DNA of 64,000 nt from Debaryomyces hansenii CBS767 (lineage: Eukaryota; Ascomycota; Pichiomycetes; Serinales; Debaryomycetaceae), in contig NC_006047.2 of the NCBI RefSeq assembly GCF_000006445.2, forward strand, positions 1,178,001 through 1,242,000, written 5' to 3'. This document shows positions 47,518 to 57,333 of the stretch, one piece after another. The position numbers and the translations under genes were made by a program. Below the pieces are notes generated by a model that saw nothing but the letters and a program-made list of their open reading frames with translations, ran no database searches and was not told the origin of the DNA. Numbering within the stretch: the stretch's first letter is position 1; each line of letters begins with the position of its first letter.

Positions 47518-50235
47518 TTATCGATCTATCCAATGGGCATTTAATCTTCTGGAAAAGACAAATGGCTTTGTAATTAAGTACGCGGCTAGTAAGGCTAAGA
47601 TAGTTAAGATCAATTTAATTCTATCAAAATTTTCACTCAATAAATCATAAGATAATGAAGGTTGAATTACATTGCAGAAAATGTTGAACTTATTAACGAA
47701 ACACACAACCGAAGTTGATTCTAATTCAGTAGGCTTCATTAATATTTGATCAGTGTTGGAATCTAAGAGTAATTGATGCTTATGATTCAATACCTGAAAA
47801 TTATTCTTAGGAATCACCGGTTCGTATGGCATCATTCTAAAGTCATCTTGAAAGTCCTTACCAGTTAATGCCCGGTTAGCTATTCTTCTACTGTTTAAAA
47901 TAAATTTCGGAACTTCAATTAAACTTCCTGATTCTGTTAAGAACAACATAGATTTTAATGTAATACCAAATTTTGTTTGGGTAGAAGCAAGGGATACTAT
48001 TCTCTCAGGGAAAATGAAGGATTTTTTTGAAATAGAATTGATTGTTGTATTACTCTCAAGTGCAGAAACGAGGTTTTTATTTACTGATTTTTCCATAGTA
48101 TCAAACAAATCAAATACAATAACCCTTTGTTCTAGTTTTGGAGACTTAATAAAAAATGTGTATACGATCCAGTTATCATCCATGCATAATTGAATGGAAT
48201 CAGAATCAACAATTTCATTCTCACTGTGTTCGTGAGTATACAACACGCTTCCACTGACACTATCAATTAAATAATAGCGTATTATTTTTGTCTCCGAGCC
48301 CTCCGTAATGATGGAAATCAAATTTGGATTCAAGTATTTATATAAGACAGACTTGTCTGATAGAGTTATGCCGATCGATGAAGTCTTGGTATGCATTGGT
48401 TTGGTCTTTACTAAAAGTACTTTCTCATCCGGTTTTTCAAATTTCCATGTTGGAATTATATCTTTGTCATTAATTTTAAAACCCTGTAAGGAATCATCAG
48501 TTTGATCGATCAAATATTGATCTGTTTTAATACTAACTTCACTATCTTTGAATAATTGTAATTTATGACTGTTAGCAAGCTTCAAAGCAATAACTTCTTC
48601 GTCGTTTTCTAATCTTAATGAGAAACTTTTCAGTATTTCTTCTTTAAAGGTTTTTGTATTTGTGATTTTTCCATTCCTAATATCGAGTGATAACAATGAA
48701 TGTTTTAAGATAAGAACAACTTCATTCGTTGCAGGCCTATCGACAAAATCTATCATGTTCTGTTCCTTAACTTCGACTTTGCATTTCCATGCAACAGAAC
48801 CCTCTACAGAATCAATCGCAATAACGTATCCCTGCTGCTCGTCCATAAAAATAATGAGCTTGCCAAACCCAAATGTATCCTCAGGTGCATATTCATCATG
48901 AGAAGTAGATGACCTTGTAATTTTTGAAATAATTAACCTACCCAATTGAGACAAATGCCTCCTAAGTATCGCAAGCCAACGGGAAATGAAAAAATGGTAG
49001 TCATCAGAATCATGGATCAAATGGTGTACCTTGTTTATCTCACCTTCTGATTGCGGTCTATCGATCATCAAATACTTTGACGAAGTTGGATTAAATCTAT
49101 TCAAATCGAATGATAAGTGTGTGACAGATTCGGTGCTTGCCGCATAAATAGCAACATCGACCTTAAAATCGACTAGACGGCTGGAAATTAACTGCAAATT
49201 AGATCCCTTGTCGTATGTGATATAATTCTGTCCAGTTTGAATCGAGCTATTAAATTGAAACTGATACTTCTGAATAGCATTAATGTCGCCACCAAGTGAT
49301 AATCCAGATACGTCAAGGAGAATAACATTGGATTCAGTGGCAAGAAGTACAAATTCGGAAGACGCATAGTTCATAAAATCAACTTCAGAAATTTGGTCTT
49401 CAAATGAATAATCCACGAGAGCTTCAAATTTTCCGTCCGTAATGGAGTGGAAATGAATTACTTTAGAATCAATGGAATAAGCCAATTCAAGACTCAATAC
49501 TCGAATATGTTGTTTTGGTTTCAAAGTACTATTGACCTCCCTCACACCATCATCGTCAATAGATAATATCTTGTTGTCTTCCGTCACAATAATATTATCT
49601 TGAAATGTCTTTACTTCGTTAATGTGAGAAATGTACTTCTTAAATGGTTTAGACGTAGGTAACACATCCAACGATCTCGTAATTGAAATTAGCAGCAAAT
49701 CATCCGTTATCACATAAAGTGTGCCATCTGCCTGCGAAACCCTGATATCCCTAATTTTGGCATCGGTACTAATTGGCTTTACCACTCCATCGTTCCCTAA
49801 AAATGTCAACAGCCCGTCCGTACCCACTGCTAAAACTCCTACACCGAAAAATTCAACCAATTTCAATGGCACAGTTTCACTGAAAAGGGTTTCCTGTAAA
49901 ATGCCCGTTTTGGAATCAATCAAGTAAATGCGCTTGTCGCTGGTGGAATACGCATATACCAATTTCCTATTTTTCGATAAAAAGTATTGGTTTATATTAC
50001 CAAACTCATGCAAAGCTGCTTTCCAATTCAACGAACCACCATTCCTGAGATCCATATTCAATATTTCATTCTCATTTGTTAATCCTATAAGCTCTTTGTC
50101 TGACAAGAGTTCGTACCGCTGTATTTCTCCATAAGAATGCTTAATCCAGTCCTTGACGAATGCATCTTCAAATAGCACAGCAAAAGCTAGAGATGATAAC
50201 AATGATAAAAGCCCTATATTCTGGATCAAACGCAT
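47518..50235 (-). CDS. EMC1: ER membrane protein complex subunit Emc1
   Basis: Emc1 is the largest EMC subunit; the complex inserts tail-anchored and multi-span proteins into the ER. The 905-residue protein has a signal peptide (MRLIQNIGLLSLLSSLAFAV) and a long beta-propeller-like lumenal domain that starts with LFEDAFVKDWIKHSYG. The DUF1620-type C-terminal region has DFRMMPYEPVIP, LESTSVVCFVNKFNIFCNVIQPS and FDRIKLILT. A final membrane span leads to a short cytosolic tail. ATG 50235 is the first that yields a clean signal peptide. It is longer than S. cerevisiae Emc1 (760 aa). Confidence 0.92.
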   Translation of the reverse strand: MRLIQNIGLLSLLSSLAFAVLFEDAFVKDWIKHSYGEIQRYELLSDKELIGLTNENEILNMDLRNGGSLNWKAALHEFGNINQYFLSKNRKLVYAYSTSDKRIYLIDSKTGILQETLFSETVPLKLVEFFGVGVLAVGTDGLLTFLGNDGVVKPISTDAKIRDIRVSQADGTLYVITDDLLLISITRSLDVLPTSKPFKKYISHINEVKTFQDNIIVTEDNKILSIDDDGVREVNSTLKPKQHIRVLSLELAYSIDSKVIHFHSITDGKFEALVDYSFEDQISEVDFMNYASSEFVLLATESNVILLDVSGLSLGGDINAIQKYQFQFNSSIQTGQNYITYDKGSNLQLISSRLVDFKVDVAIYAASTESVTHLSFDLNRFNPTSSKYLMIDRPQSEGEINKVHHLIHDSDDYHFFISRWLAILRRHLSQLGRLIISKITRSSTSHDEYAPEDTFGFGKLIIFMDEQQGYVIAIDSVEGSVAWKCKVEVKEQNMIDFVDRPATNEVVLILKHSLLSLDIRNGKITNTKTFKEEILKSFSLRLENDEEVIALKLANSHKLQLFKDSEVSIKTDQYLIDQTDDSLQGFKINDKDIIPTWKFEKPDEKVLLVKTKPMHTKTSSIGITLSDKSVLYKYLNPNLISIITEGSETKIIRYYLIDSVSGSVLYTHEHSENEIVDSDSIQLCMDDNWIVYTFFIKSPKLEQRVIVFDLFDTMEKSVNKNLVSALESNTTINSISKKSFIFPERIVSLASTQTKFGITLKSMLFLTESGSLIEVPKFILNSRRIANRALTGKDFQDDFRMMPYEPVIPKNNFQVLNHKHQLLLDSNTDQILMKPTELESTSVVCFVNKFNIFCNVIQPSLSYDLLSENFDRIKLILTILALLAAYLITKPFVFSRRLNAHWIDR

Positions 50236-50264
50236 GGCTCTCAATGTTCTTCTGTACTATAATT

Positions 50265-50291
50265 GAATGATATGAATGATATGAATGGTAT
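50265..50291. repeat. Three copies of a 9-bp unit (GAATGATAT) upstream of EMC1
   Basis: Two perfect units and one with a single change lie 30-56 bp upstream of the EMC1 ATG, in its likely 5' UTR or core promoter. Probably a simple minisatellite. Confidence 0.7.
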
Positions 50292-50533
50292 GAACGGGTT
50301 TATATTCAATGTATCCGTCTAATGGATGTCGTCTGAATCTCAATTCGATGTCGTTCAAATCACGACGTTGAGTTCTGCATGTATATAGGTTGCTGATTAC
50401 AATTCACGGCTGTAACTATCAAAGGAGTGACGCAGCGTTTAAATAGACCTCTTGATCCCTTAAAAAGACACCAATTTGGCCGTTATCATAGTTATAAATT
50501 CGATTATATTTACTGCTAATAATATAAATTAAA

Positions 50534-50782
50534 ATGCACGCTAAAGATTGGTTACTTGTACTCGTTGGTTTTTTCCTTCCCCCCGTTCCAGTCTTCATCA
50601 AAAGAGGAATTTCCTCTGCAGACTTTTGGATTAATATCTTGCTCTGCTTGTTAGGATTCTTCCCTGGCTTACTCCATTGTTACTACATCATCCTGTACTA
50701 TCCATACAGTGAAGGTTACGCCACTCTTGGAGGTGACGGACACAACCATAGGTCTAATGACTATGGTGCTACAGTAGGATAG
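50534..50782 (+). CDS. SNA2: Sna2-like small membrane protein (Pmp3/UPF0057 family)
   Basis: The 82-residue protein has two membrane spans (residues ~5-22 and ~32-55) with the family motif of prolines in span 1 (FFLPPVPVFIKRG) and LGFFPGLLH in span 2. The MHAKDW start, the FFPGLLH...PY context and the tail NDYGA match S. cerevisiae Sna2 (79 aa, vacuolar membrane). The cytosolic tail is rich in His/Gly/Asp. Codon 54 is CTG at a position where Sna2 has Ser. It diverges from EMC1 across 298 bp. Confidence 0.85.
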   Translation: MHAKDWLLVLVGFFLPPVPVFIKRGISSADFWINILLCLLGFFPGLLHCYYIILYYPYSEGYATLGGDGHNHRSNDYGATVG

Positions 50783-51545
50783 ACAAGAAGTCGGTTGGTG
50801 TTGGACAGAGGAGTTTTTGAGTCTGACGAATGATTAGGCTAGTGGTAGCGTTTTTGTTGTGAATTATATGTCATATGAAATAGGATATCAATCCCTGAAG
50901 TATAGTGTAGGAGATAGTGGGAGCATGTTACCCGGAGGCTGGCCCGAATAAAAATTGATAAAACGTTGATTTTTTACAATGCTAGTATGGTCTTGGGGAA
51001 TAGCTACCTTTACAAACACCGTTAATACACGATCTGTTATTGAATTGAACATAATATGTAGGAACTTCTTGCAACCATGTTGCACGCATAACTTAAGTTG
51101 GCCGGTCAAGTTTTCAAAACTTAGTAAAGATCCATCGGTTCAATGTGTCTATATGCGAAGATTAAGTTGAATGTCCTAATTGATTTCTCTGGTTTCAGTG
51201 GAATATAATTGAATGATTGACGGAATTTTGACAGGAATCGTTTTGATTTTTTGTCGCTTGAATTCTGATCGAGGTTTGGGAGGTATGTTGATCGGCAGTC
51301 TTTGCTGATCTTTATGGCTCTCGCTACTTTTTCAATCAGACCCACTAGCTATTGCCAGAATCATATTTTCTTGTTCTATTACCCTTTGGATACGTTTTGT
51401 GGCCTTTGGATGATTTTACTTGGCTACATGTTTCTGATGTTAGTGGTTTTTCTATACTGTTTGAGAACTATATTACACTCAGAATAAGTTAAATGCTACC
51501 AACTTATTTACTATTATGGATATTTACATTTCATTATGCATGGTT
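50783..51545. other. Intergenic 763 bp with possible minus-strand gene relic
   Basis: This gap lies between the 3' ends of SNA2 and RBA50, which converge. A convergent gap of this size is unusual here, where other convergent gaps are 17-97 bp. It holds two minus-strand open pieces described separately. A small hydrophobic plus-strand frame (ATG 51314 to 51487) codes 57 residues and is unrecognised. Confidence 0.5.
50888..51345 (-). pseudogene. Possible decayed gene, two frames on the minus strand
   Basis: From 51345 to 51121 a frame without an ATG start encodes basic sequence ending near FNLIFAYRHIEPM. From about 51135 to 50888 a second frame continues with DGSLLSFENLTGQLKLCV, HIMFNSITDRVLTVFVKV and PPGNMLPLSP. 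One indel near 51130 would join them. No family was recognised. The open pieces could be chance in AT-rich DNA, but the residue mix is protein-like. Confidence 0.3.
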
Positions 51546-53018
51546 CTACTGCGCCATGTTAGATGCTATATACTCACTGTTCTCTGTCTTATCACCGCTT
51601 GTTTTTCTACCACCACCTTGCTTCCATAACCATAATGCTTCTATAGCATAGTTTCTTACAGATAAATTCCTAGTTTTTGATTCATCAGCAGCCTCTGTTA
51701 GAGAATCAATGATTCTCAATTCTTCAATCAAATCCCACATTAAGTTTTCGAAATTCGACATGAGTTCAGTTAGATTCTCATTGAATTCTTGGTCTTCGGT
51801 TTCTCCTACTGGTAAAATGTTATACTTGTGTAATCCTAGTTTATGCAAAATTCTGCCCAAAATTTGTATGCTGAAGGACCTTTGACCTGCAAGTACAGAG
51901 CGGGACAAGTGAGCTAATTCGCTCAATGTGTAGCCCGGTAAATGTGGATTTTCAGAATGATGGTGTAAACCTAAATATGTAGGTATCTCTTCTTTCGCAT
52001 CAGAGTCTGATATTGTTAAATCAACCAAATCGCCCTTGAAGTCAAATCTCATATCCGAAATTGATTCATACGTCGTAGTAGCTTGTTTTGGCAATGGCTC
52101 CGTCATCCATGATAGCTTATGCGTTTCTTTCGGTAAATCAGGATAATACTTCTCATGTAATTTATCATAAAATTCAGGATCATTTAAGTCAAGTTTTTCA
52201 TTATCAGTATTAACCTGAATTGGCTTCGGGAAATGAAAAGTTGAGCCATCGTTTTCATCATCTGAATCATTCACTAATTGGTAATCCTTGTGAGCTACTT
52301 CATCTATATTTCCCGTAATTAAGTCATTTACGTCTTCTACGTCTTCCCATCCATTAGGATCCAACTCAACATTCGCATCTAAATCTTCGTATTTCACAGT
52401 AGTCACATCTTCAAATCTTACAGTTTTAGAATTATCTTTAGGCTCGTTATCCTGCTTATCTATTTTGAGGTCATCCTCTAAATTTAAACGGCTAATCCCT
52501 AGTGCCTTATCAACATCCTTTTCATCTAATAGAGTTACATCTGCCCATTCATCACTGGTTCTTCCACCACCTATCCATCCATTAAATCCCTCTGCATGTA
52601 CGTGTTCATCATGGCCGTCATTACAACAGCTCTCGTTGCTTTTTTCTTTCTTTTCGGATCTTTTCAAGAGACTTTTAATGAGGTTTGGATCCAAACCACT
52701 TAATAACTCTGCCTGCTCTTGTTCTATTTCCTCGCTAGTCATTTGCGATATTTTGTCCAAGTTCTCTTGATGGATCTTTTCAGCTTCTGATTTAGGTTCA
52801 GTAGTAACTGGGTTCGACTGTTGCACCTCTGGAACCTTCTTTGATTCTAGTCTCTGTTTCCACTTCGATACTTTCTTCTCCTTTAACTTATTCAAATCCG
52901 GAAACCCCGTTTTAGCAGTCATTTGTGGAGGCTTCGGTGCCTCAATCTCATGCTCTACGATCTCTCCAAGCATGTCCATCTTTATATAATCTAAATTTAA
53001 CCCGCTGTTCGTCTTCAT
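51546..53018 (-). CDS. RBA50: RNA polymerase II assembly factor Rba50 (RPAP1-like)
   Basis: Rba50 helps assemble Rpb3-containing Pol II subcomplexes. The 490-residue protein has the RPAP1 N-terminal motif (TGFPDLNKLKEKKVSKWKQRL, QMTSEEIEQEQAELLSGLDP) and the C-terminal region FDFKGDLV, HHHSENPHLPGYTLSELAHLSRS, QRSFSIQILGRIL. The middle is acidic. Codon 14 is an ATG (52979) giving MDMLGEIVEHE, which matches the start of S. cerevisiae Rba50 (MDLLGDIVE, from memory). The true start may thus be 52979, 13 codons downstream of the longest frame. Confidence 0.88.
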   Translation of the reverse strand: MKTNSGLNLDYIKMDMLGEIVEHEIEAPKPPQMTAKTGFPDLNKLKEKKVSKWKQRLESKKVPEVQQSNPVTTEPKSEAEKIHQENLDKISQMTSEEIEQEQAELLSGLDPNLIKSLLKRSEKKEKSNESCCNDGHDEHVHAEGFNGWIGGGRTSDEWADVTLLDEKDVDKALGISRLNLEDDLKIDKQDNEPKDNSKTVRFEDVTTVKYEDLDANVELDPNGWEDVEDVNDLITGNIDEVAHKDYQLVNDSDDENDGSTFHFPKPIQVNTDNEKLDLNDPEFYDKLHEKYYPDLPKETHKLSWMTEPLPKQATTTYESISDMRFDFKGDLVDLTISDSDAKEEIPTYLGLHHHSENPHLPGYTLSELAHLSRSVLAGQRSFSIQILGRILHKLGLHKYNILPVGETEDQEFNENLTELMSNFENLMWDLIEELRIIDSLTEAADESKTRNLSVRNYAIEALWLWKQGGGRKTSGDKTENSEYIASNMAQ

Positions 53019-53076
53019 ACATTGTAAAATAATTTTTAATTAATATTTGGTACTGTATATTGCATATATTACAAAT

Positions 53077-54312
53077 CTATATATTATCAGGCCTACTACC
53101 TTCACTAGATGACTGTTGGTCTTCTGCAAGAGGCGAAAGGTATCGAGGCATATGAAACTCGTTATTCTTAATCTTACTGTTAATATAGTCTAAGAATTTA
53201 TCGTTTAGTCTATCATTATATTGTTCATACTCAATTAGTCTATGAGAGTATAGGCTATCCAACGTAGACTTTTCTACGTCACTGACGTTTATCCTTTCCC
53301 TCGATGGATATACCAAGTCCACGTATGGGACCAAAAATAAGAGAAAACTTATGGCTAATCGTTTACGTGAATATGATGACTCGTGTTGAGTGAAGTCACC
53401 GTTAGTTCGATTGTTATTTAACCACAAATTTTGCCAATTTCTTTTAAACCCGAAAGAAAAAGGAAAATCATTAAGAGTGTACTGTACGATTACTCTTGTG
53501 TCGTTATATCTAATATTAATATATCGTATTCCAGTTTCCTCCCCAGGTATTTTACGGACGTCTTTCCGTTTCGTTTTATCGTTGTTTGATGTCCACCTTG
53601 AATATCTTTTTACTTTTTTTATATTCATATCATCAATTGTAGTCATGTTATGAACGACATACCATAAATGTGCGGCTAATAGTGACAGTAATATGAGTAT
53701 CCAGTATCCACTCAAAATATAAAGAACAATATAATTATGATCAATATCTTTGGTACCCCGATCATAATTCAGTTTAGTATATCGCGATAGATATATCAAC
53801 GTAACTATGAAAAACATTAGGAACCAAATCAAGAAATTCAAAAAATACTTATAATTTCTCTGTCCAATAACAGTACCTACCCAAACGCAATAATGATCAA
53901 ATTTTAGAATACAGTAATTCCTATCCTTCAGATGTAACGTCCTCGGAAGCTTAATTGACTGACATTGGGAGCACCAAAATGGGTACCCCGATTCGTCACA
54001 AAAGAAATAATCTGGAACAGGAGTCAAATCAGACGTATCTTCCGAACTATACAAATTGAAAGGCTTGACTCGAGGAGCTTTCCCGGGTCCTGTAACCACC
54101 AACAATACCCAATATGCTATCACACATACTTCACACCAAGCCAAAATGACCCATAGACTTATGGCCACACCATGCGAATGAAATTTGTATATTTCTCGAT
54201 ATCCCAAGGCATAAAAGCATGCAAAATCAATATACCCTAATCCTAATATAACACATATGGGAATGACTCTCTTCGCCCAAGCATATTTGAAAAGTTTAGG
54301 ATCAAACACCAT
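53077..54312 (-). CDS. PFA5: DHHC-type protein S-palmitoyltransferase Pfa5 (DHYC variant)
   Basis: From ATG 54312 the protein has 411 residues and four membrane spans. The zinc-rich catalytic domain between spans 2 and 3 reads [17 protein letters not shown] followed by [21 protein letters not shown], with the catalytic cysteine about residue 142. DHYC in place of DHHC is normal for Pfa5 and matches the S. cerevisiae protein, including the GPGxxP segment before it. The enzyme transfers palmitate to cysteines. The frame is open 22 codons upstream without an ATG. It diverges from TFB3. Confidence 0.87.
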   Translation of the reverse strand: MVFDPKLFKYAWAKRVIPICVILGLGYIDFACFYALGYREIYKFHSHGVAISLWVILAWCEVCVIAYWVLLVVTGPGKAPRVKPFNLYSSEDTSDLTPVPDYFFCDESGYPFWCSQCQSIKLPRTLHLKDRNYCILKFDHYCVWVGTVIGQRNYKYFLNFLIWFLMFFIVTLIYLSRYTKLNYDRGTKDIDHNYIVLYILSGYWILILLSLLAAHLWYVVHNMTTIDDMNIKKVKRYSRWTSNNDKTKRKDVRKIPGEETGIRYINIRYNDTRVIVQYTLNDFPFSFGFKRNWQNLWLNNNRTNGDFTQHESSYSRKRLAISFLLFLVPYVDLVYPSRERINVSDVEKSTLDSLYSHRLIEYEQYNDRLNDKFLDYINSKIKNNEFHMPRYLSPLAEDQQSSSEGSRPDNI

Positions 54313-54477
54313 GGAATGATATTGTGGTTGTAATAATTCTTTCTTACTATCTGATTGAATATATTGCACAGATTCCAATTTTGTGTCGTTTTTCTTTCCT
54401 TAACATAAATAGTCAATACCATACATAGTATAAGATTACAAATAATATTGAATATATAATCTATAGCTCTTTGTCTC

Positions 54478-55558
54478 ATGGTGGTGGAAGGTATGTATAT
54501 CGGATATGATTCTAAATAAGATGTTCTCATTACTAACAGGAGTCACAGATGATCGTTCGAAGGATATGTGTCCTATCTGTAAGACAGATAAGTACTTATC
54601 ACCCAATATGAATTTTCTCATCAACCCAGAATGCTATCACAAAATATGTGAATCATGTGTGGACAGGATATTCTCTCTCGGGCCAGCACCTTGTCCGTAC
54701 CCTAAGTGTGGTAAAATATTAAGGAAGAATAAGTTCAAAAAGCAGATTTTCGATGACTTGGGTATAGAGAAAGAAATTGATATACGGAAAAGAGTAAGTG
54801 GTATATATAATAAAACTGAAGAAGATTTCGATGATTTGAAGGATTATAACAAATATTTGGAATCTGTCGAAAATATAATATTTAATCTTAATAATGGAAT
54901 TGATATTGAAGAAACGGAGTCCAATTTGGTTAAATATGAAAATGAACATAAGATTGAAATATTGGAAAAAAATATGAGAGAGAGTCAAAAGAATTCAGAT
55001 TTGGCCAAATATCAAGAAGCCATGGCTCGTTTGAAACAAGAAAAGGTCAAGATTCAGAAGCAGATGGAAATTGAAGATTTGGAATTTCAGAAACAACAGA
55101 AACAGGAATTATTAGACAAGTTATCGACTGCACAATCCGCCAATTCGGAAGAATTAATTACCCAGTCTAATAATAATATTCTCAAAAGATCTTCTTTACG
55201 GAAGAGACAATTACAGCAATTGACTTCCCAATTAGATCAACAATTTCAAAGTTCGAATCCGTTCTCTAAACAAGCTAAAGCTATAGAAGATGAAGATAAT
55301 AGAACACCATTCACGCCATTTAAAGGTGACCGTGAGTTGCATAAAAACTATACATTTTTGCCTGATATCCATAAGAACGATGCAATGGACGTGGATGAAG
55401 ACGCTGGATTAAATACTTATCATGCTCCTTATTTGAGCAAGCTTGCGAAAGATAAACAGTATTTAGGTGCTGGATGGAGACTAAATAATGCATTTGAGAG
55501 AGCATTAGATGAAGCATTCACAGGTTTATGCTGTTTCATTGATAAAGAGAAGACCTAA
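54478..55558 (+). CDS. TFB3: TFIIH subunit Tfb3 (MAT1), with a 5' intron
   Basis: Tfb3 links the Kin28-Ccl1 kinase to core TFIIH. The RING finger begins KDMCPICKTDKYLSP, followed by the cysteine/histidine set of CYHKICESCVDRIF and CPYPKCGKILRKNKF. A coiled coil and a C-terminal FTPFKGDRE region follow. The proposed model is exon 1 54478-54490 (13 nt) and exon 2 54549-55558, coding 340 residues. The spliced start MVVEDDRSKDMCPICK resembles S. cerevisiae (nine residues before KDMCPICK). An unspliced ATG at 54506 would give MILNKMFSLLTG before the RING, which has no counterpart there. Confidence 0.9.
54491..54548 (+). other. Candidate 58-nt intron of TFB3
   Basis: The donor is GTATGT (54491-54496), the branch point TACTAAC (54531-54537) and the acceptor CACAG ends at 54548. 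The branch-to-acceptor spacing (11 nt after TACTAAC) matches the two introns of the RPN4-like gene (10 and 12 nt). Splicing keeps the frame. An AG right after TACTAAC (54538-54539) would also keep the frame but is too close to the branch point. Confidence 0.72.
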
Positions 55559-55655
55559 TTGTGTAGGTTACAGAGCTTATATAGGCGTGGCATTTTTGTA
55601 TATTGATATTTGATAAATTGGCATTTTTGATAAGTATCCTGTAGTGTTAAATGAA

Positions 55656-57176
55656 TTATAATTCCAATAGGTTACCGTTGTCAATTCCTGTATGACTAGT
55701 AGACTGTGTAGATTTTTTGATCCCTGTTATTATAGGTTGAATAGGCTCTTGAACCATCGAAAAGTTCGGCAATGATGAATTATACTCTTCAAACTCATCA
55801 TCTTCGTCATCTTCTTCTTCTTCTTCTTCTTCCTTTTCATAACTGTCTTTGCTCTTATGCGATACGGTTTCTTTATTTTGTTGGACCTCTTCCCCCATAC
55901 TTTTTAAGTTATATTTTGTCCGTTCTTCACTGGAATCATTACTTTCTCTTGCGTTTTCTGCTCCCTTCATTGCTTTCTCTTTCGCGGCTTCTTTTTTTAC
56001 TTCCGTGGATTGCCTTCCCCCTTCTTGTGTGACATTCTGATCGTTATTCATATTCACTTCGTCTTCGATTTCAGGTAAGGAACTTGCTTCGATTTCTACT
56101 TGGTTATCGCTCGAATATGTTCCATGAATATTTGATACGGGATTTTCAGCATCTTTCTTTGTAGCTGTAGCCTTTTCTATTCTTATATTTTTGCTCACAG
56201 AGGTATTGTTGCCCCATAATGATAAGCCTGTCGTTGGCAAAAATGAAAACCTCTTATTCTTACCCGAAGGACTAGATGTCGTATTTCTGCTAGGACTTGG
56301 ATTACCTATCTCTGGTGGCAAATCTATATTATGTGAATTATTATTAGAGCCAACGTTGAAACCAAATAATGATCCAAAAAATCCATTTTGTTTACCTTGT
56401 TCACTTGTTGCTGCTTGTAACGCCCGTTCATATTCTTCCTCTTTCTCCTTCAACTTATTAAGATGCCTTTCATGATCCTTCCTCTTTCTTTCGTGAATTT
56501 CCTTAGATATTTGTTCACTATGATGAGCCTTTATCAATTGGATTCGTTTGTGAATAAATTTATTGGATTCCCTGTCCACAATACGGTTAAGCTTATTTGT
56601 AATTGATTCCTTTGGAATTTCAAGATGCAATTTTTTCTTTAAATTATCGCTATTAGTGTCTGTTTCTTTATTCGTCTCTGAATTGTCTTTCTTACGATGA
56701 ACGTTGCCGTCGTTTGTCGCTGTATTGTTGGGTTGGCTGTTACGAAATTGTAATTCTCTTTTTCTGGATTCAATGTATGAATCTCCAGATGACCAACTGA
56801 ACAAAGTATTCGCAGTTGATTGGCCTAGCGTTCTATATTCATCACCGTTTTCATTCTCGGTACTTTCAGCTGTTCCTTGGACATCAACCGTCTGCCAATT
56901 CTCAACTATTGATTTCAGTGTTACTTGAATTACTGAATTAGACCATCGTACTACATCTGGTTGCACGTTACCTTCGTCTACGAACTGTCTTGTAAGTCCT
57001 TGAAACGAATTATAGTATTTATTAGCCTTTTGCGTTCGCTGGAGTAATGATTCGGGGTATTCAGGTGTATGATTTGTCTTCTCTACGGGCATTGGAGTTT
57101 CCTTGAATATTATATCTAGCAGTTCCTGTAGCTTTATATTATCAACACTCCCCTCTCCATTTTGCTTTTCAATCAT
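55656..57176 (-). CDS. Unrecognised acidic, coiled-coil protein
   Basis: I do not recognise this 506-residue protein. The N-terminal ~85 residues look folded and helical (LQELLDIIF, KANKYYNSFQGLTRQF, VVRWSNSVIQVTLKSIVENW). A Lys/Arg/Glu-rich helix (about 200-255) looks like a coiled coil. A FFGSLFGF patch follows, then a Ser/Asn-rich stretch. Near the C-terminus a Glu/Asp run ends in DDEFEEY, which resembles acidic-phenylalanine motifs that bind clathrin adaptor ear domains. A trafficking accessory factor is possible, but that is a guess. It converges with TFB3 (97 bp) and diverges from CGI121 (157 bp). Confidence 0.75.
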   Translation of the reverse strand: MIEKQNGEGSVDNIKLQELLDIIFKETPMPVEKTNHTPEYPESLLQRTQKANKYYNSFQGLTRQFVDEGNVQPDVVRWSNSVIQVTLKSIVENWQTVDVQGTAESTENENGDEYRTLGQSTANTLFSWSSGDSYIESRKRELQFRNSQPNNTATNDGNVHRKKDNSETNKETDTNSDNLKKKLHLEIPKESITNKLNRIVDRESNKFIHKRIQLIKAHHSEQISKEIHERKRKDHERHLNKLKEKEEEYERALQAATSEQGKQNGFFGSLFGFNVGSNNNSHNIDLPPEIGNPSPSRNTTSSPSGKNKRFSFLPTTGLSLWGNNTSVSKNIRIEKATATKKDAENPVSNIHGTYSSDNQVEIEASSLPEIEDEVNMNNDQNVTQEGGRQSTEVKKEAAKEKAMKGAENARESNDSSEERTKYNLKSMGEEVQQNKETVSHKSKDSYEKEEEEEEEDDEDDEFEEYNSSLPNFSMVQEPIQPIITGIKKSTQSTSHTGIDNGNLLEL

Positions 57177-57333
57177 TACAATGTTATTTGTGTATTTCCA
57201 ATGAAGCTTAGTATTTAGATGAACGTCTTGATGTATTTGAATCCAAATTTCTCATTCACGAGTTAAGTGCATTTTTCGCTATGAAGAGAAATCAACTTTT
57301 TGGCATATATCAGCTAATGGATAGAGAACAAAA

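Noticed and set aside
51314..51487. A 57-residue hydrophobic plus-strand frame downstream of SNA2.
   Set aside because: Could be a small membrane protein, but there is no homology known to me and it overlaps the minus-strand relic; not enough to call.
53077..54312. DHYC in place of DHHC as a broken active site.
   Set aside because: Pfa5 proteins naturally carry DHYC, so this is a family feature and not damage.
56308..56325. GGTGGCAAA, the PACE site recognised by Rpn4.
   Set aside because: It is inside the coding region of the unrecognised gene at 55656-57176, not in a promoter.
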